Source of the DNA: Chloroflexota bacterium
Lineage (GTDB): Bacteria; Chloroflexota; Limnocylindria; QHBO01
Assembly: GCA_013816405.1 (NCBI GenBank)
Contig: JACDEL010000020.1
Span: 1-40,842 of the forward strand
Direction: 5' to 3'
DNA: 40,842 bases
The position numbers and the translations under genes are program-made. Of this stretch, positions 1-10,379 are shown in pieces (positions within the stretch are counted from its first letter, which is position 1; the number at the start of each line of letters is the position of its first letter). The notes beneath the pieces were generated by a model that worked only from the letters and a program-made list of their open reading frames with translations, was not told the DNA's origin and did no database searches.

Positions 1-72
1 GGTCAGCCCGGGGGGCAGCCGGGTGGGCAGCCGGGTGGGCAGCCGGGTGGGCAGCCTGGAGGGCAGCCGGGT
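1..72 (+). repeat. Six tandem 12-bp repeats encoding GQPG
   Basis: Six in-frame 12-base units, consensus GGGCAGCCGGGT, run from base 1 to 72 and probably continue upstream. Three inner units are identical at the DNA level, which suggests recent slippage expansion. They encode a Gly-Gln-Pro-Gly linker in the truncated first gene. Confidence 0.9.
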
Positions 73-456
73 ACCGGTGGCCAGCTGGGTGGCGGTGGCG
101 GCACGACCGTCCGCCGCATCCCGGGTGGCGGCGTGCGCATCGGCTCCTTCAATGGCCCGACCCAAAGCAACAAGGATTACACCGTGTCGGGGCTCGACGG
201 CCTGTTCGTCCCCTTCGACAGGGTCGGCAAGCCGGGCGATCCGAGCTACGTCGCCGGCCAGGGTGGGGACGGCGGGCAGGACCAGACCGGCAGCGACAGC
301 GGGGTCGGCTTCGACAACGACTCGGTGGTCCCCTACCGATCCGTCCTCGACCTGTTCCGCACCTTCGCCAACTTCCAATTGGACCGCCAGCAGGTACCGA
401 TCACCCTGAAGGACCTGGTGCGCGACTACTTCTCCCGCCTTGAACCCACGGAGTGA
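1..456 (+). CDS. C-terminal part of an unrecognised GQPG-repeat protein (5' truncated)
   Basis: The reading frame is open from base 1 and ends at TGA 454-456; its start lies outside the window. The first 24 visible residues are six GQPG-type tetrapeptides, followed by a Gly-rich stretch (to about residue 45). A folded-looking tail then ends in an amphipathic segment rich in Leu, Arg, Asp and Phe. I do not recognise the family. It stops 8 bases before the likely MoxR start, so it is probably the first known member of the MoxR/DUF58/VWA operon. The Gly/Pro/Gln linker suggests a flexible tether between an upstream, perhaps membrane-anchored, part and the C-terminal domain. No function is assigned. 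Confidence 0.75.
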   Translation, partial: GQPGGQPGGQPGGQPGGQPGGQPGTGGQLGGGGGTTVRRIPGGGVRIGSFNGPTQSNKDYTVSGLDGLFVPFDRVGKPGDPSYVAGQGGDGGQDQTGSDSGVGFDNDSVVPYRSVLDLFRTFANFQLDRQQVPITLKDLVRDYFSRLEPTE

Positions 457-464
457 ATGGACCG

Positions 465-1478
<1,014 letters not shown>

Positions 1479-1483
1479 GCTCC

Positions 1484-2401
1484 ATGACCGCGCCGGTCGC
1501 GCACGCCGCAGAGGCCGGTGCAGGCGCCGATCTTCTCTTCGACGAGGCGTTCCTGCGGCGCCTCGAGCAGCTGGAGCTCGCGTCCCGGCGTCTGACCGTG
1601 GGACGCATGAAGGGCGAGCGGCGCTCGGTGCGCCGCGGCCAGAGCGTCGAGTTCGCCGACTACCGCAACTACAGCGCCGGCGACGACCTGCGCCAGCTCG
1701 ACTGGAACGTCTACGCCCGCCTCGAGCGGCTCTTTGTCAAGCTCTTCGTCGAGGAGGAGGACGTCACCGTCCACGTCCTGGTCGATGCCAGCCGCAGCAT
1801 GGACTTCGGTGAGCCGAACAAGTTGACCTTCGCGCGTCGCGCGGCGGGGGCGCTCGCTTACCTTGGGCTGGTGCACCTCGACCGCGTCAGCGTCGCATTC
1901 CTGGGGGACGGACGGGCGATCAACATGCGACCGCTGCGCGGCAAGGCCCGCGTCTTCGAGGTCTTCAAGTTCCTCTCCGAGCCACGCTCGGAGAGGCTCA
2001 CCGGCGTTGCCGCTGCTGCGCGGGACTATGCAAGCAGGATCAGGGGCCGCGGCCCGCTGATCTTGGTGAGCGATCTCCTGGATCCGGGCTACCTCGACGC
2101 GCTGCGCGACCTCGCCGGAACCCGCTGCCAGCTGTCGGTGCTGCACGTGCTGGCGCCGGAGGAGCTCGATCCAGAGGTCCCGCGAGATGCCCGGCTGGTC
2201 GACAACGAGACCGGCCGTGGGATCGAGGTCACCGGCGACGACGACCTCGTGGACCGCTACCGCACGCGGCTGGGCGAGTGGCAGGAGGAGCTCGCCGCAT
2301 TCTGCTCGCGGCGTGGCGGCGCCTACGTCAGCGTCGCCTCGGACGTGGACCTGTCCGACCTGCTTTTCGACGTTCTCAGGCGCCGGAAAGTTATCGAGTG
2401 A
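1484..2401 (+). CDS. DUF58 domain protein (MoxR partner, VWA-like)
   Basis: A 305-residue protein with the DUF58 signature: an RxGxSxEFxDYRxYxxGDDLRxLDW-type block at about residues 51-74, then a VWA-like fold with DASRS (101-105) in the metal-site position and a later VSDLLDPG segment. DUF58 proteins nearly always sit beside MoxR ATPases and are thought to be part of the complex. Unlike many relatives it lacks the N-terminal membrane helices, so it is probably cytoplasmic and relies on the next two gene products for membrane attachment. Its stop overlaps the next start as GTGA (2398-2401), which indicates translational coupling. Confidence 0.93.
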   Translation: MTAPVAHAAEAGAGADLLFDEAFLRRLEQLELASRRLTVGRMKGERRSVRRGQSVEFADYRNYSAGDDLRQLDWNVYARLERLFVKLFVEEEDVTVHVLVDASRSMDFGEPNKLTFARRAAGALAYLGLVHLDRVSVAFLGDGRAINMRPLRGKARVFEVFKFLSEPRSERLTGVAAAARDYASRIRGRGPLILVSDLLDPGYLDALRDLAGTRCQLSVLHVLAPEELDPEVPRDARLVDNETGRGIEVTGDDDLVDRYRTRLGEWQEELAAFCSRRGGAYVSVASDVDLSDLLFDVLRRRKVIE

Positions 2402-4353
2402 TTGCCCCGCTGGCCCTCATCGGCCTGGTCAGCCTGCCGATTATCGTCGCGTACTACATGCTCCGGCTTCGCCGCCGGGACGTGCCGGTCGGCAGCACGT
2501 TCCTGTGGCAGCAGCTGGTGCGCGATGTCGAGGCCAACGCGCCGTGGCAGCGACTGCGCTTCAGCTGGCTCCTGATCCTGCAGCTGCTGATCGCGCTGCT
2601 GGTGGTGGTCGCGGCGGCGCGGCCGTTCCTGACCGTCAGCTCGGACCTCGCCGGCAACGTCGTGCTGATCGTCGACACCTCGGCCTCCATGGGCACCATC
2701 GAGGACGACACATCGCGCATGGCCCAGGCACAGGCCGCGGCACGTCGCGTGATCGGCCAGCTGCCGGAGGGTGGCCATGTGACGGTGGTTGCAGCCGACG
2801 ACTCGGCGCACGTGCTGGTCAGCGACACCGATGATCGAGCCGCGGCCCTGGCGGCCGTGGACGGGATCGTCGCCACCCAGGTCCCCAGCGACCTGACCGA
2901 CGCATTCGCGCTCGCGTCGGCGCTCGCCGCTCGCGACTCTGACTCAACGGTGGTGGTGGTGACCGATGCGAACGCCGACCGGCTGCCACAGGTCGGCATC
3001 GGCGCACCGGTGCAGGTGGAGCGGGTCGGTGCGACCGATGCCAACCAGGCGGTCGCGGCACTGTCGCTCCTTCGTCGCTCGGGCGGCGCGCAGCTCGACC
3101 TGTTCGTGGCGGTCAGCAACCCGTCCGGCGTTGACATGACACGGCGCCTGGAGATCTACGCGGACGACGTCCTCGTCGACGCGCGCGACCTGGCGATTCC
3201 CGCCGGCCAGCGCTCCGAGGCGCTGATCAGCAGCGTCCCCCAGGGCGCTCGGGTGGTGGAGGCGCGGCTGGCCGGCGATGACGCGCTGGCCGTCGACGAT
3301 CGGGCCTTTGCGCTCGTTCCATCCGCGGGCGCTGCGCGAGCGCTTCTGGTGGGCCCTGGCAACGCCTATCTCGAGAATGCGCTCGCCCTTCTGCCACGCC
3401 TCGAGCTGTTCGCGGTCGGGGCCGATGGCTACATGGATGCCCTGGCCGCTGCGGTCGCGGCGGGCAAGCCCTATCGCATCGTCATCTTCGATCGCACCGT
3501 CCCGGCCGATCCCCCCACCGTCCCCGCGCTGTACGTCGGTCCGGCTGCGGACGGAGCCTTCGGCACCGTCGGCCGCGTGCTCGACGGTCCCGCTCTCGAC
3601 CGCACCGATCCCGCCGATCCCCTGCTTCGATTCGTGGACCTCTCCACCCTGCACATCGGTCGTGCACGGATCGTCACCCTGACTGAGGGAATGCGCTCGG
3701 TGGTGACAAGCGTCGGCGGTGACCCGTTGGTCGCTGTGGGCCGGGTGGATGGGCTGGGCCTCGGCGTCCTGTCATTCGCGCTCGGCGACAGCGACCTGCC
3801 GCTGCAGGTCGCGTTCCCGCTCCTCATGAGCAATCTCGTGGACGCGCTGCTGCCGTCGACCGACGGGATCCTGCCGCCCTCCGTCGAGCTTGGTCAGCCG
3901 ATCGCGGTCAGCATCGACCCCGCCATCCGGCGCGTTGCCGCGGTCACGGTTGCCAGTGGGGAGCGGGTGGAGCTGGACGTGATCGGCGGACGCGTGACGG
4001 TGCCGGGCGCACGCGTGACTGGCCTGGTCGACCTGCAGGTCGTTGACGATGGAACCGGCCACGGCGGCGACTCGCTGGGCCGGACCGCGGCGAACCTCTT
4101 CAACCCCGGTGAGTCGCGCGTGACCCCCGGCGACCCGACTCGCATCGCGGACCTGGGGCGCGTGGGCCCGGCGCCGGGCGGAGAGGGCCTGACCGCGCGA
4201 TCCGAGTGGTGGTGGCCGCTGGCCGTGGTAGGGCTCGTCCTGCTCCTGGTCGAATGGTTCCTCTTCCATCGGCCAACCCGGCGTGCCGTGGCGCGCCGCC
4301 TGCGTCGCGGGCAGCCTCCGGCGTCTGCGCGTGCGAGCGGCGGTTCGCGATGA
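2398..4353 (+). CDS. BatA-like membrane VWA protein
   Basis: A 651-residue membrane protein starting at GTG 2398 inside the DUF58 stop; the sequence from this codon is the usual BatA-type N-terminal helix. Helices lie at about 1-21, 56-78 and 604-623. Between the second and third is a large domain that starts with a VWA fold bearing the metal-site motif DTSAS (93-97) and continues into a long beta-rich region without a motif I recognise. The C-terminus is a short Arg-rich cytoplasmic tail. With MoxR and DUF58 it probably forms an envelope complex; in other bacteria such Bat-like proteins are linked to envelope stress or enzyme maturation. The stop overlaps the next start as ATGA (4350-4353). 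Confidence 0.88.
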   Translation: MIAPLALIGLVSLPIIVAYYMLRLRRRDVPVGSTFLWQQLVRDVEANAPWQRLRFSWLLILQLLIALLVVVAAARPFLTVSSDLAGNVVLIVDTSASMGTIEDDTSRMAQAQAAARRVIGQLPEGGHVTVVAADDSAHVLVSDTDDRAAALAAVDGIVATQVPSDLTDAFALASALAARDSDSTVVVVTDANADRLPQVGIGAPVQVERVGATDANQAVAALSLLRRSGGAQLDLFVAVSNPSGVDMTRRLEIYADDVLVDARDLAIPAGQRSEALISSVPQGARVVEARLAGDDALAVDDRAFALVPSAGAARALLVGPGNAYLENALALLPRLELFAVGADGYMDALAAAVAAGKPYRIVIFDRTVPADPPTVPALYVGPAADGAFGTVGRVLDGPALDRTDPADPLLRFVDLSTLHIGRARIVTLTEGMRSVVTSVGGDPLVAVGRVDGLGLGVLSFALGDSDLPLQVAFPLLMSNLVDALLPSTDGILPPSVELGQPIAVSIDPAIRRVAAVTVASGERVELDVIGGRVTVPGARVTGLVDLQVVDDGTGHGGDSLGRTAANLFNPGESRVTPGDPTRIADLGRVGPAPGGEGLTARSEWWWPLAVVGLVLLLVEWFLFHRPTRRAVARRLRRGQPPASARASGGSR

Positions 4354-7238
4354 TCCCGGTCGCGTTCACCGACCCGATCTGGCTCTGGTTGCTCCTGCCG
4401 GCTGTGGCGCTGGTGATCGGCGGCTGGCGGGCTGCGTCACGGACGCTGCCGAGGGCCCGCAGGGTCGCCTCGCTCGTCCTTCGGCTGACCCTGGTCGCCT
4501 GCATCGTGGCGGCGCTGGCGGGAGCGCGGCTTGCGCTGCCGTCCGATCGGCTCTCGGTCGTCTTCCTCGTCGACGCATCGGCCTCCATGCTGGACGCCAG
4601 CCGCGAGGAGCTGCTCACCTTCGCCAGGCAGGCGGTGAGCCAGATCCCCGAGGGCGACACGGCGGGGGTCGTGGTCTTCGGGGCGAACGCGCTCGTGGAT
4701 CGACTTCCCTCCAACCTCGACGAGCTGCAGGCGCCAGGCTCGCTGCCCGTCGTCAGCGCGACCGACATCGCCGCCGCGGTCCGGCTCGGGACCGCCATCT
4801 TCCCGGCCGGCGCGCAGCGGCGGCTCGTCCTCCTTTCCGACGGCAATGACACAAGTGGCCAGGCGGAGCAGGCGATCCTTTCGGCCGCGCAGCAGGGCGT
4901 GCGCCTCGACGTGGTGCTGCCGGGTCGCGGGACGTACCCCGAGGCGCTCGTCGACGGCGTCGATGCTCCATCCGGAGCGCGCGTGGGGGAGACGATCGAG
5001 CTGACCGTGCGCGTGCGCTCGACGGTTGCAACCGCTGCGACGCTGCGCCTGCTCGCCGACGGCGCCACGGTCGCAACCCGCCTGCTCTCGCTCAAGCCGG
5101 GCACGACCACGGTCACCTTCACCGTGAAGACGGACGAGCCGGGCTTCCACGTCTTCCGCGCTGTCCTCGAGCCACAATCGGACCATTTCCGGGAGAACAA
5201 CGCAGCCGATGCCTACGTGCTCGTCACCGGCGAGCCGCAGGTGCTGGTTGCCACGGACGACCCGGTGCGGGCCGCGGACCTGGTCGACGCCCTGACCACC
5301 GCTCGCGAGCACGTGACCGTCGTGCCAGCCGGTGGGGTGCCGTCGTCAATCGCGACGCTCGCCGGCTACGACGCGGTCGTGCTCGACAACGTCTCGGCCG
5401 CCCAACTGGGCGCCACGGCCATGGCCAGCCTGCAGGTCTATGTCCGCGACCTCGGCAAGGGGCTGGTGATGCTCGGCGGCCGGAGCAGCTACGGCGCGGG
5501 GGGCTATCTCAACTCGATCCTCGAGGACGTGCTGCCGGTGTACATGACCGTTCCCGATCGCCAGCGCTCGCCGGACGTCGCACTCGTGGCGGTGATCGAC
5601 AAGAGCGGCAGCATGGCGGACTGCCACTGCACCAGCGACAACCGCGGCACCGGAACCGGCGGCAGCCGCGGATTCGAGAAGGTCGACATCGCCAAGGAGG
5701 CGATCCTGCGCGCCGCCGATGCCCTCTCCCCCACTGATCAGCTTGGCGTCGTGGCCTTTGACGAGGGCGCGCACTGGGCTGTGCACACCGGGCCGATCGA
5801 CCTCATCGGCCTCCAGAATTCGCTGGGCTTCAAGGCCGACGGTCAGACCAACATCTACGCGGGGCTTAAGGCGGCGTACGACGACCTGATCCGGAATCCC
5901 GCCAAACTGCGGCACATCATCCTGATCACCGATGGCTGGAGCCAGTCCGGCGCGTACGACAAGCTCCTGGCTGACATGAAGGCCGCGGGGATCACCCTCT
6001 CCACGATCGGCACCGGCGGCGGCTCGGCACAGATCCTGCGAGGGCTCGCCGAGCAGTCCGGCGGGCGCTACTACGAGGCCGATGACGCGACCCGCATCCC
6101 GGACATCTTCCTGAAGGAGACGATCCGCACCGCCGGCGAGCAGATCGTGGAGGAGCCGTTCCAGCCGGTCCCCTCCTCGCCATCCGAGATCCTGCGCGGC
6201 CTGGACCCGGGGCGCCTCCCGTCGCTCCTCGGCTACAACGCGACGACCGCCAAGGGGACCGCGACGGTGGCTCTCCTCACGGGCCGCGACGATCCGCTGC
6301 TCGCGCAGTGGCAATACGGCCTGGGGCGCTCGGTCGCATGGACCAGCGATGCGCGGCAGCGGTGGGCAGCGCCGTGGATCGGCACTGAGGCGTTCGGCAC
6401 GCTGGCCGCGCAGCTGGTGGCGTGGACCCTCCCTCCCCAGGACGAGCAGGGGATCGACGTGCGGTTCTCTCCCGGCCGCGACGGGGAGCTGAATGTGGAG
6501 GTCACCTCGGTTGACGACGACGGGGCGCCACGCAACTTCTATCGGACCGTGCTGCGCCTGGTGGCGCCCGACCTGGCGCCGCTGCAGAGCACGCTGACCC
6601 AGGTTGGCCCTGGCCGCTACGCCGGGACCGTGCGGGCGGACCAGCCGGGCGCCTACCTCGTCCGCGTGGCGCAGACCCGCGAGGGAGCGGACTCCGCGAA
6701 CCGAACGCTGGGCGTCGTGTCGCCCGCCGCGGAGGAGTTCCGGCGGCTGGGCGTCGACACGGAGTCGCTCGCGCGCTATGCGAGGGACGGGCAGGGACGC
6801 CAGGTCACACTCGACCCGGAGGATCCGGAGGTCGTGAGGCAGGTCTGGAGCCACGACATTGCAGCGGCCGCGTTCCCCACTCCGATCTGGCCGTGGCTGC
6901 TGCTGCTGGCGATGATCCTGGTGCCGATCGACGTGGGCGTGCGACGCGTGGCACTCACCCGGGGCGACATCATGCGGGCGCGCGGCTGGGTCGCTCGACG
7001 GGTGGGACTGGCACGGCCAGTCCCCGAGGTCGTCCCGGGGCTCGCCGAGCTGCGCGCCGCGCGGGGCCGGAGCCAGCGACGGGCGGACCGCTCCGCTCGA
7101 CCGAAGCCGGAGGCGCCGCCTCAACCGCCAAAGGCCGCAACGCCCGACGCTGCGCCCGCGGCCGAACCGACCATTGAATCGACTCCTGCCGGCGAGATGC
7201 TCGCCGAGCGCCTCGCACGCAGGCGGCGCGGAAGCTAG
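4350..7238 (+). CDS. Large membrane protein with two VWA domains and a GATase-like domain
   Basis: A 962-residue membrane protein starting at ATG 4350, which overlaps the previous stop. Two N-terminal helices (about 10-26 and 41-61) precede a VWA domain with DASAS (75-79). A beta-sandwich-like region (about 200-290) leads to a class I glutamine-amidotransferase-like fold (about 297-397) containing GLVMLGG but no obvious catalytic Cys. A second VWA domain follows, with DKSGS (417-421), Thr 500 and TD (527-528), so its metal site looks complete. A last helix lies near 846-862, followed by a Pro/Ala/Arg-rich tail of about 95 residues. The domain order matches bacterial VWA/DUF4159-like envelope proteins. 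The stop shares CTAG with the convergent gene. Confidence 0.87.
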   Translation: MIPVAFTDPIWLWLLLPAVALVIGGWRAASRTLPRARRVASLVLRLTLVACIVAALAGARLALPSDRLSVVFLVDASASMLDASREELLTFARQAVSQIPEGDTAGVVVFGANALVDRLPSNLDELQAPGSLPVVSATDIAAAVRLGTAIFPAGAQRRLVLLSDGNDTSGQAEQAILSAAQQGVRLDVVLPGRGTYPEALVDGVDAPSGARVGETIELTVRVRSTVATAATLRLLADGATVATRLLSLKPGTTTVTFTVKTDEPGFHVFRAVLEPQSDHFRENNAADAYVLVTGEPQVLVATDDPVRAADLVDALTTAREHVTVVPAGGVPSSIATLAGYDAVVLDNVSAAQLGATAMASLQVYVRDLGKGLVMLGGRSSYGAGGYLNSILEDVLPVYMTVPDRQRSPDVALVAVIDKSGSMADCHCTSDNRGTGTGGSRGFEKVDIAKEAILRAADALSPTDQLGVVAFDEGAHWAVHTGPIDLIGLQNSLGFKADGQTNIYAGLKAAYDDLIRNPAKLRHIILITDGWSQSGAYDKLLADMKAAGITLSTIGTGGGSAQILRGLAEQSGGRYYEADDATRIPDIFLKETIRTAGEQIVEEPFQPVPSSPSEILRGLDPGRLPSLLGYNATTAKGTATVALLTGRDDPLLAQWQYGLGRSVAWTSDARQRWAAPWIGTEAFGTLAAQLVAWTLPPQDEQGIDVRFSPGRDGELNVEVTSVDDDGAPRNFYRTVLRLVAPDLAPLQSTLTQVGPGRYAGTVRADQPGAYLVRVAQTREGADSANRTLGVVSPAAEEFRRLGVDTESLARYARDGQGRQVTLDPEDPEVVRQVWSHDIAAAAFPTPIWPWLLLLAMILVPIDVGVRRVALTRGDIMRARGWVARRVGLARPVPEVVPGLAELRAARGRSQRRADRSARPKPEAPPQPPKAATPDAAPAAEPTIESTPAGEMLAERLARRRRGS

Positions 7239-9202
7239 GCCCCGCCCAGAGCCCGAATCGGCTCCAGCGTCGAGGCATCCTCCAGCGAGCTGGTGTCGCC
7301 GGGATCGAGCCCAAGGTAGGCGGCCCGCGCCAGCCGCCGGAGGATCTTGCCGTTGCGTGTCCTGGGGAGGCTCGGCACCAGGTGGACCGCTCCCGGCTTG
7401 AACGACTTGCCGAGATGCTCGACAACCGTCTGGCCGATCTCCGCCGCCAGCCCGCCGCTCCGTTCAGCGCCCTCGCGTACGACCGCGAAGAGCGCGATCG
7501 TCTCGCCCTTGATCTCGTCGGGCACGCCCACCGCCAGCGCCTCGACCACCAGCGGATGCGAGACCGCAGCCGATTCCACTTCCGCGGGACCGATTCGCTT
7601 GCCGGCGACCTTGATCGTGTCGTCCGAGCGACCTGAGATGTACCAGAAGCCGGCATCGTCGATCCGCGCCCAATCGCCGTGCACCCAGACCCCGGGGAGA
7701 CGGCTCCAGTACGCCTCGAGATAGCGCTCCCGGTCGTGCCAGAAGCCCTGCGTCATGCCCGGCCAGGGCTGGCGGATCACCAACTCCCCTACCTCGCCGC
7801 GAACGGGACGTCCTTCGGCGTCAATCACGTCGGCCGCCATGCCCGGCGACGGGCCGGAGAACGAGCACGCGGCGATCGGCGCGATGGTGGTGCAGCCCAG
7901 GATCCCGCCGCTGATCTCGGTGCCGCCGGAATAGTTGATGATCGGCAGGCGCTCACCACCAACCGCCCGGAAGAGCCACCACCACGGATCGGGATTCCAC
8001 GGCTCGCCGGTCGAGCCGAGCACGACCAGCGACGAGAGGTCGTGGGCGGCGGGCGGCTCGTCGCCGTGGGTCATCAGGGCGCGCACCAGCGTGGGACTGA
8101 TCCCCAGGTGCGTGATCCGGTGGCGCTCGACCAGGCCCCAGAGCCGATCGGGACCCGGGTAATCGGGCGTTCCCTCGTAGATGAACAGGGTGGCGCCCAG
8201 CATCGGGGCCCCGGCGACGGCCCACGGACCCATCATCCAGCCCATGTCCGTGAACCAGAAGAGGGTATCGCCGGCCTGCAGGTCGAAGGCGTGGGCAAGG
8301 TCCACCGCGGCCTTGATCGGAAAGCCGCCGTGCACGTGGAGCGCCCCCTTCGGCCGGCCGGTCGTCCCCGAGGTGTAGATGACCATGAACGGGTCGTTGG
8401 CGTCGGTCGCCACGGTCTCCAGCGGCTCAGCCGAGGCCGATATCACAGCCGCATCCCACCACTCGTCCCGCTGCGGGTGCCAGGCGACCTGGCTTCCCGC
8501 GTGGCGGACCACCAGGCAGCGCTCCACCGACGCGGCCCGCGCCAACGCCTCGTCGGCGGTCGCCTTCATCGGCACCGGCTTGCCGCGACGCGCGAAGCCG
8601 TCGGCCGTGACCAGCAGCTTCGCCTCGCAATCGGCGAGGCGGCTGGCGACCGCATCGGCACCGTAGCCGGAGAAGATGGGGGTGTAGATCGCGCCGAGCT
8701 TGCCGACGGCAAGGACCGCGATCACCGCCTCGGGGATCATCGGCAGGAAGATGCCGACCCGATCGCCGCGCTCCACGCCCAGCCCGGTCATGGCGCGTGC
8801 CGCGCGGTCGACGGCCCAGCGCAGCTGCGCTCGGGTGAACTGGCGCATCTCGCCGTCCTCCCCTTCCCAGACCAGCGCCAACTCGTCCGGACGGGCGGCA
8901 GCGGGCTCGTCGACGGCCATGCGGACATAGTTGAAGCCGGCGCCGCTGAACCAGCGGGCCCACTCGATGCCGCGGGTCGTGTCCAGGATGGTGCCCGGCT
9001 CCGGATCGAACCGGACCCCGATATCCGCCACGGCGGCCTGCCAGAACCAGGCGGGATCGGCCACGGCGCGGGCCTGCAGCGCTTCGAGGTCGGCGGAGCC
9101 GGTGGCTGCCAGGAACCGGGCCAGGCGGCTCCGCTGCAGGTAGGCCGGCGAGGGACGCCAGGCCGCGGCGTCGGTATCGGTCCCGAAGAGCGGACCGCTC
9201 AC
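7235..9202 (-). CDS. AMP-forming acyl-CoA synthetase (acetyl-CoA synthetase family)
   Basis: A 655-residue ANL-superfamily ligase that would activate a carboxylic acid to its CoA thioester through an acyl-adenylate. It has the P-loop YTSGTTGRPKG (276-286), an NYSGGTEISGG adenine-binding motif, a GD...SGRSDD hinge and the C-terminal catalytic Lys in RNGK (Lys 619). The N-terminal extension and overall length resemble acetyl-, propionyl- and acetoacetyl-CoA synthetases rather than long-chain ligases; the exact acid cannot be told. It starts at GTG 9202, overlapping the acyl-CoA dehydrogenase stop as GTGA, so the two are translationally coupled and probably serve one acid-oxidation route. Confidence 0.9.
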   Translation of the reverse strand: MSGPLFGTDTDAAAWRPSPAYLQRSRLARFLAATGSADLEALQARAVADPAWFWQAAVADIGVRFDPEPGTILDTTRGIEWARWFSGAGFNYVRMAVDEPAAARPDELALVWEGEDGEMRQFTRAQLRWAVDRAARAMTGLGVERGDRVGIFLPMIPEAVIAVLAVGKLGAIYTPIFSGYGADAVASRLADCEAKLLVTADGFARRGKPVPMKATADEALARAASVERCLVVRHAGSQVAWHPQRDEWWDAAVISASAEPLETVATDANDPFMVIYTSGTTGRPKGALHVHGGFPIKAAVDLAHAFDLQAGDTLFWFTDMGWMMGPWAVAGAPMLGATLFIYEGTPDYPGPDRLWGLVERHRITHLGISPTLVRALMTHGDEPPAAHDLSSLVVLGSTGEPWNPDPWWWLFRAVGGERLPIINYSGGTEISGGILGCTTIAPIAACSFSGPSPGMAADVIDAEGRPVRGEVGELVIRQPWPGMTQGFWHDRERYLEAYWSRLPGVWVHGDWARIDDAGFWYISGRSDDTIKVAGKRIGPAEVESAAVSHPLVVEALAVGVPDEIKGETIALFAVVREGAERSGGLAAEIGQTVVEHLGKSFKPGAVHLVPSLPRTRNGKILRRLARAAYLGLDPGDTSSLEDASTLEPIRALGGA

Positions 9203-10350
9203 ATCGCGCGCACGCCGAGCAGGTTGCGTGCGATGACCATGCGCTGGATCTCGCTCGTCCCCTCACCAATCTCGGTCAGCTTCGCGTCGCGCAGGTAGCG
9301 CTCGACGCGGTACTCGGTGATGTAGCCATAGCCGCCGTGCACCTGCACCGCGTCATTGGTTACCTGGCGGGCGACCTCGCTCGCGAAGAGCTTGGCCATG
9401 GCGGCCTCCGTCGAGTACGGCTCATCGTTGTCCTTCAGCCAGGCGGCGCGATAGATCATCAGGCGCGCCGCGTCGATCTGCGTCGCCATGTCCGCGATCT
9501 TGAACGCGACCCCCTGGAATGAGGCGATCGGCCTGCCGAACTGCTGCCGCTCCCTGGCATACGCCGAAGCGGCCTCGTACGCGGCCTGCGCCAGGCCCAG
9601 GGCCATGGCGCCGATCCCGATCCGGCCGCCGTCGAGGGTCTTCAGGAAGAGCCGATCCCCGTCGCCCTCCTCCCCGAGCAGGTTCTCGGCCGGGATCCGG
9701 CAATCGTCGAAGAGCAGCTCGCCGGTGTTGCTGGCGTGGAGGCCCATCTTCTCCTCCATGCGTCCGATGGAGAAGCCAGGCGTCCCCGCCTCCACGATGA
9801 AGGCGCTGATCTTGCCGGAGTCGGCGTTGCGATCGGTGACCGCCGTGACGATGTAAGTCTCCGCCACCCCGGCATTGGTGATGAAGCGCTTGCTCCCGCT
9901 CAGCACCCATTCGTCGCCGTCGCGGTGCGCTCGCGTTCGCGTCCCGCGCGAGTCCGATCCGGCTCCCGCCTCGGTCAGGCCGTACGCGCCCAGCTTGGCC
10001 CCGCTGGCCAGCGGGCGCAGGTAGCGCTCCTTCTGCTCGGGCGTGCCGGCAGTGTAGAGAGGTGCGCACCCGAGGCTGGTGTGCGCGCTGACGATGATCC
10101 CGACGCTGCCGGAGACGCGCGACAGCTCCTCGACGGTGATGGCGTAGGCGAGCGAGTCGAGCCCCGTGCCCCCCACTTCCTCGGGGTAGGGCACGCCCAG
10201 CAGCCCGAGCCCCGCTGCCTTGCGGATGATCTCGGTGGGGAACTCGCCGCTGCGCTCCATGTCGTCGGCGACGGGAGCGATTTCCCGCTCGGCGAAGTCA
10301 CGAACGGTGCGCCGAATCTCGATATGCGGCGCTGAGAGGGCAAAGTCCAT
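9199..10350 (-). CDS. Acyl-CoA dehydrogenase
   Basis: A 383-residue FAD enzyme that oxidises an acyl-CoA to the 2-enoyl-CoA and passes electrons to ETF. Recognisable are the N-terminal helical domain, the FAD-binding stretch with YGLTEAGAGSD and FITNAG, and the C-terminal GEGTSEIQR segment, whose Glu (about 363) is the expected catalytic base of short/medium-chain members. Length is typical. I chose ATG 10350 because the conserved family N-terminus begins there. A TAGACT box lies 10 bases upstream. First gene of a two-gene unit with the acyl-CoA synthetase. Substrate chain length cannot be told from sequence alone. Confidence 0.93.
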   Translation of the reverse strand: MDFALSAPHIEIRRTVRDFAEREIAPVADDMERSGEFPTEIIRKAAGLGLLGVPYPEEVGGTGLDSLAYAITVEELSRVSGSVGIIVSAHTSLGCAPLYTAGTPEQKERYLRPLASGAKLGAYGLTEAGAGSDSRGTRTRAHRDGDEWVLSGSKRFITNAGVAETYIVTAVTDRNADSGKISAFIVEAGTPGFSIGRMEEKMGLHASNTGELLFDDCRIPAENLLGEEGDGDRLFLKTLDGGRIGIGAMALGLAQAAYEAASAYARERQQFGRPIASFQGVAFKIADMATQIDAARLMIYRAAWLKDNDEPYSTEAAMAKLFASEVARQVTNDAVQVHGGYGYITEYRVERYLRDAKLTEIGEGTSEIQRMVIARNLLGVRAM

Positions 10351-10379
10351 CGGTCCGGCGAGTCTAGCAGCCCGGCTCG

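Noticed and set aside
1-72. Short regular repeats that might suggest a CRISPR array
   Set aside because: Units are 12 bases, directly adjacent, without spacers, in frame and encode GQPG.
5346-7124. A 592-codon open frame on the minus strand inside the large VWA gene
   Set aside because: Antisense to a gene with VWA motifs and a coupled start; no recognisable domain, and codon-position bias follows the plus strand.
7679-9298. A 539-codon open frame on the plus strand across the acyl-CoA synthetase gene
   Set aside because: Opposite to a full-length ligase with P-loop and catalytic Lys; the translated product has no family features.
10351-10367. TAGACT 10 bases before the acyl-CoA dehydrogenase start as a leaderless promoter (similar N10 boxes before 22416 and 40086)
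   Set aside because: Ten bases is longer than the usual -10 to +1 distance, so I did not count these three as leaderless; they may be promoters with leaders of 3-4 bases.
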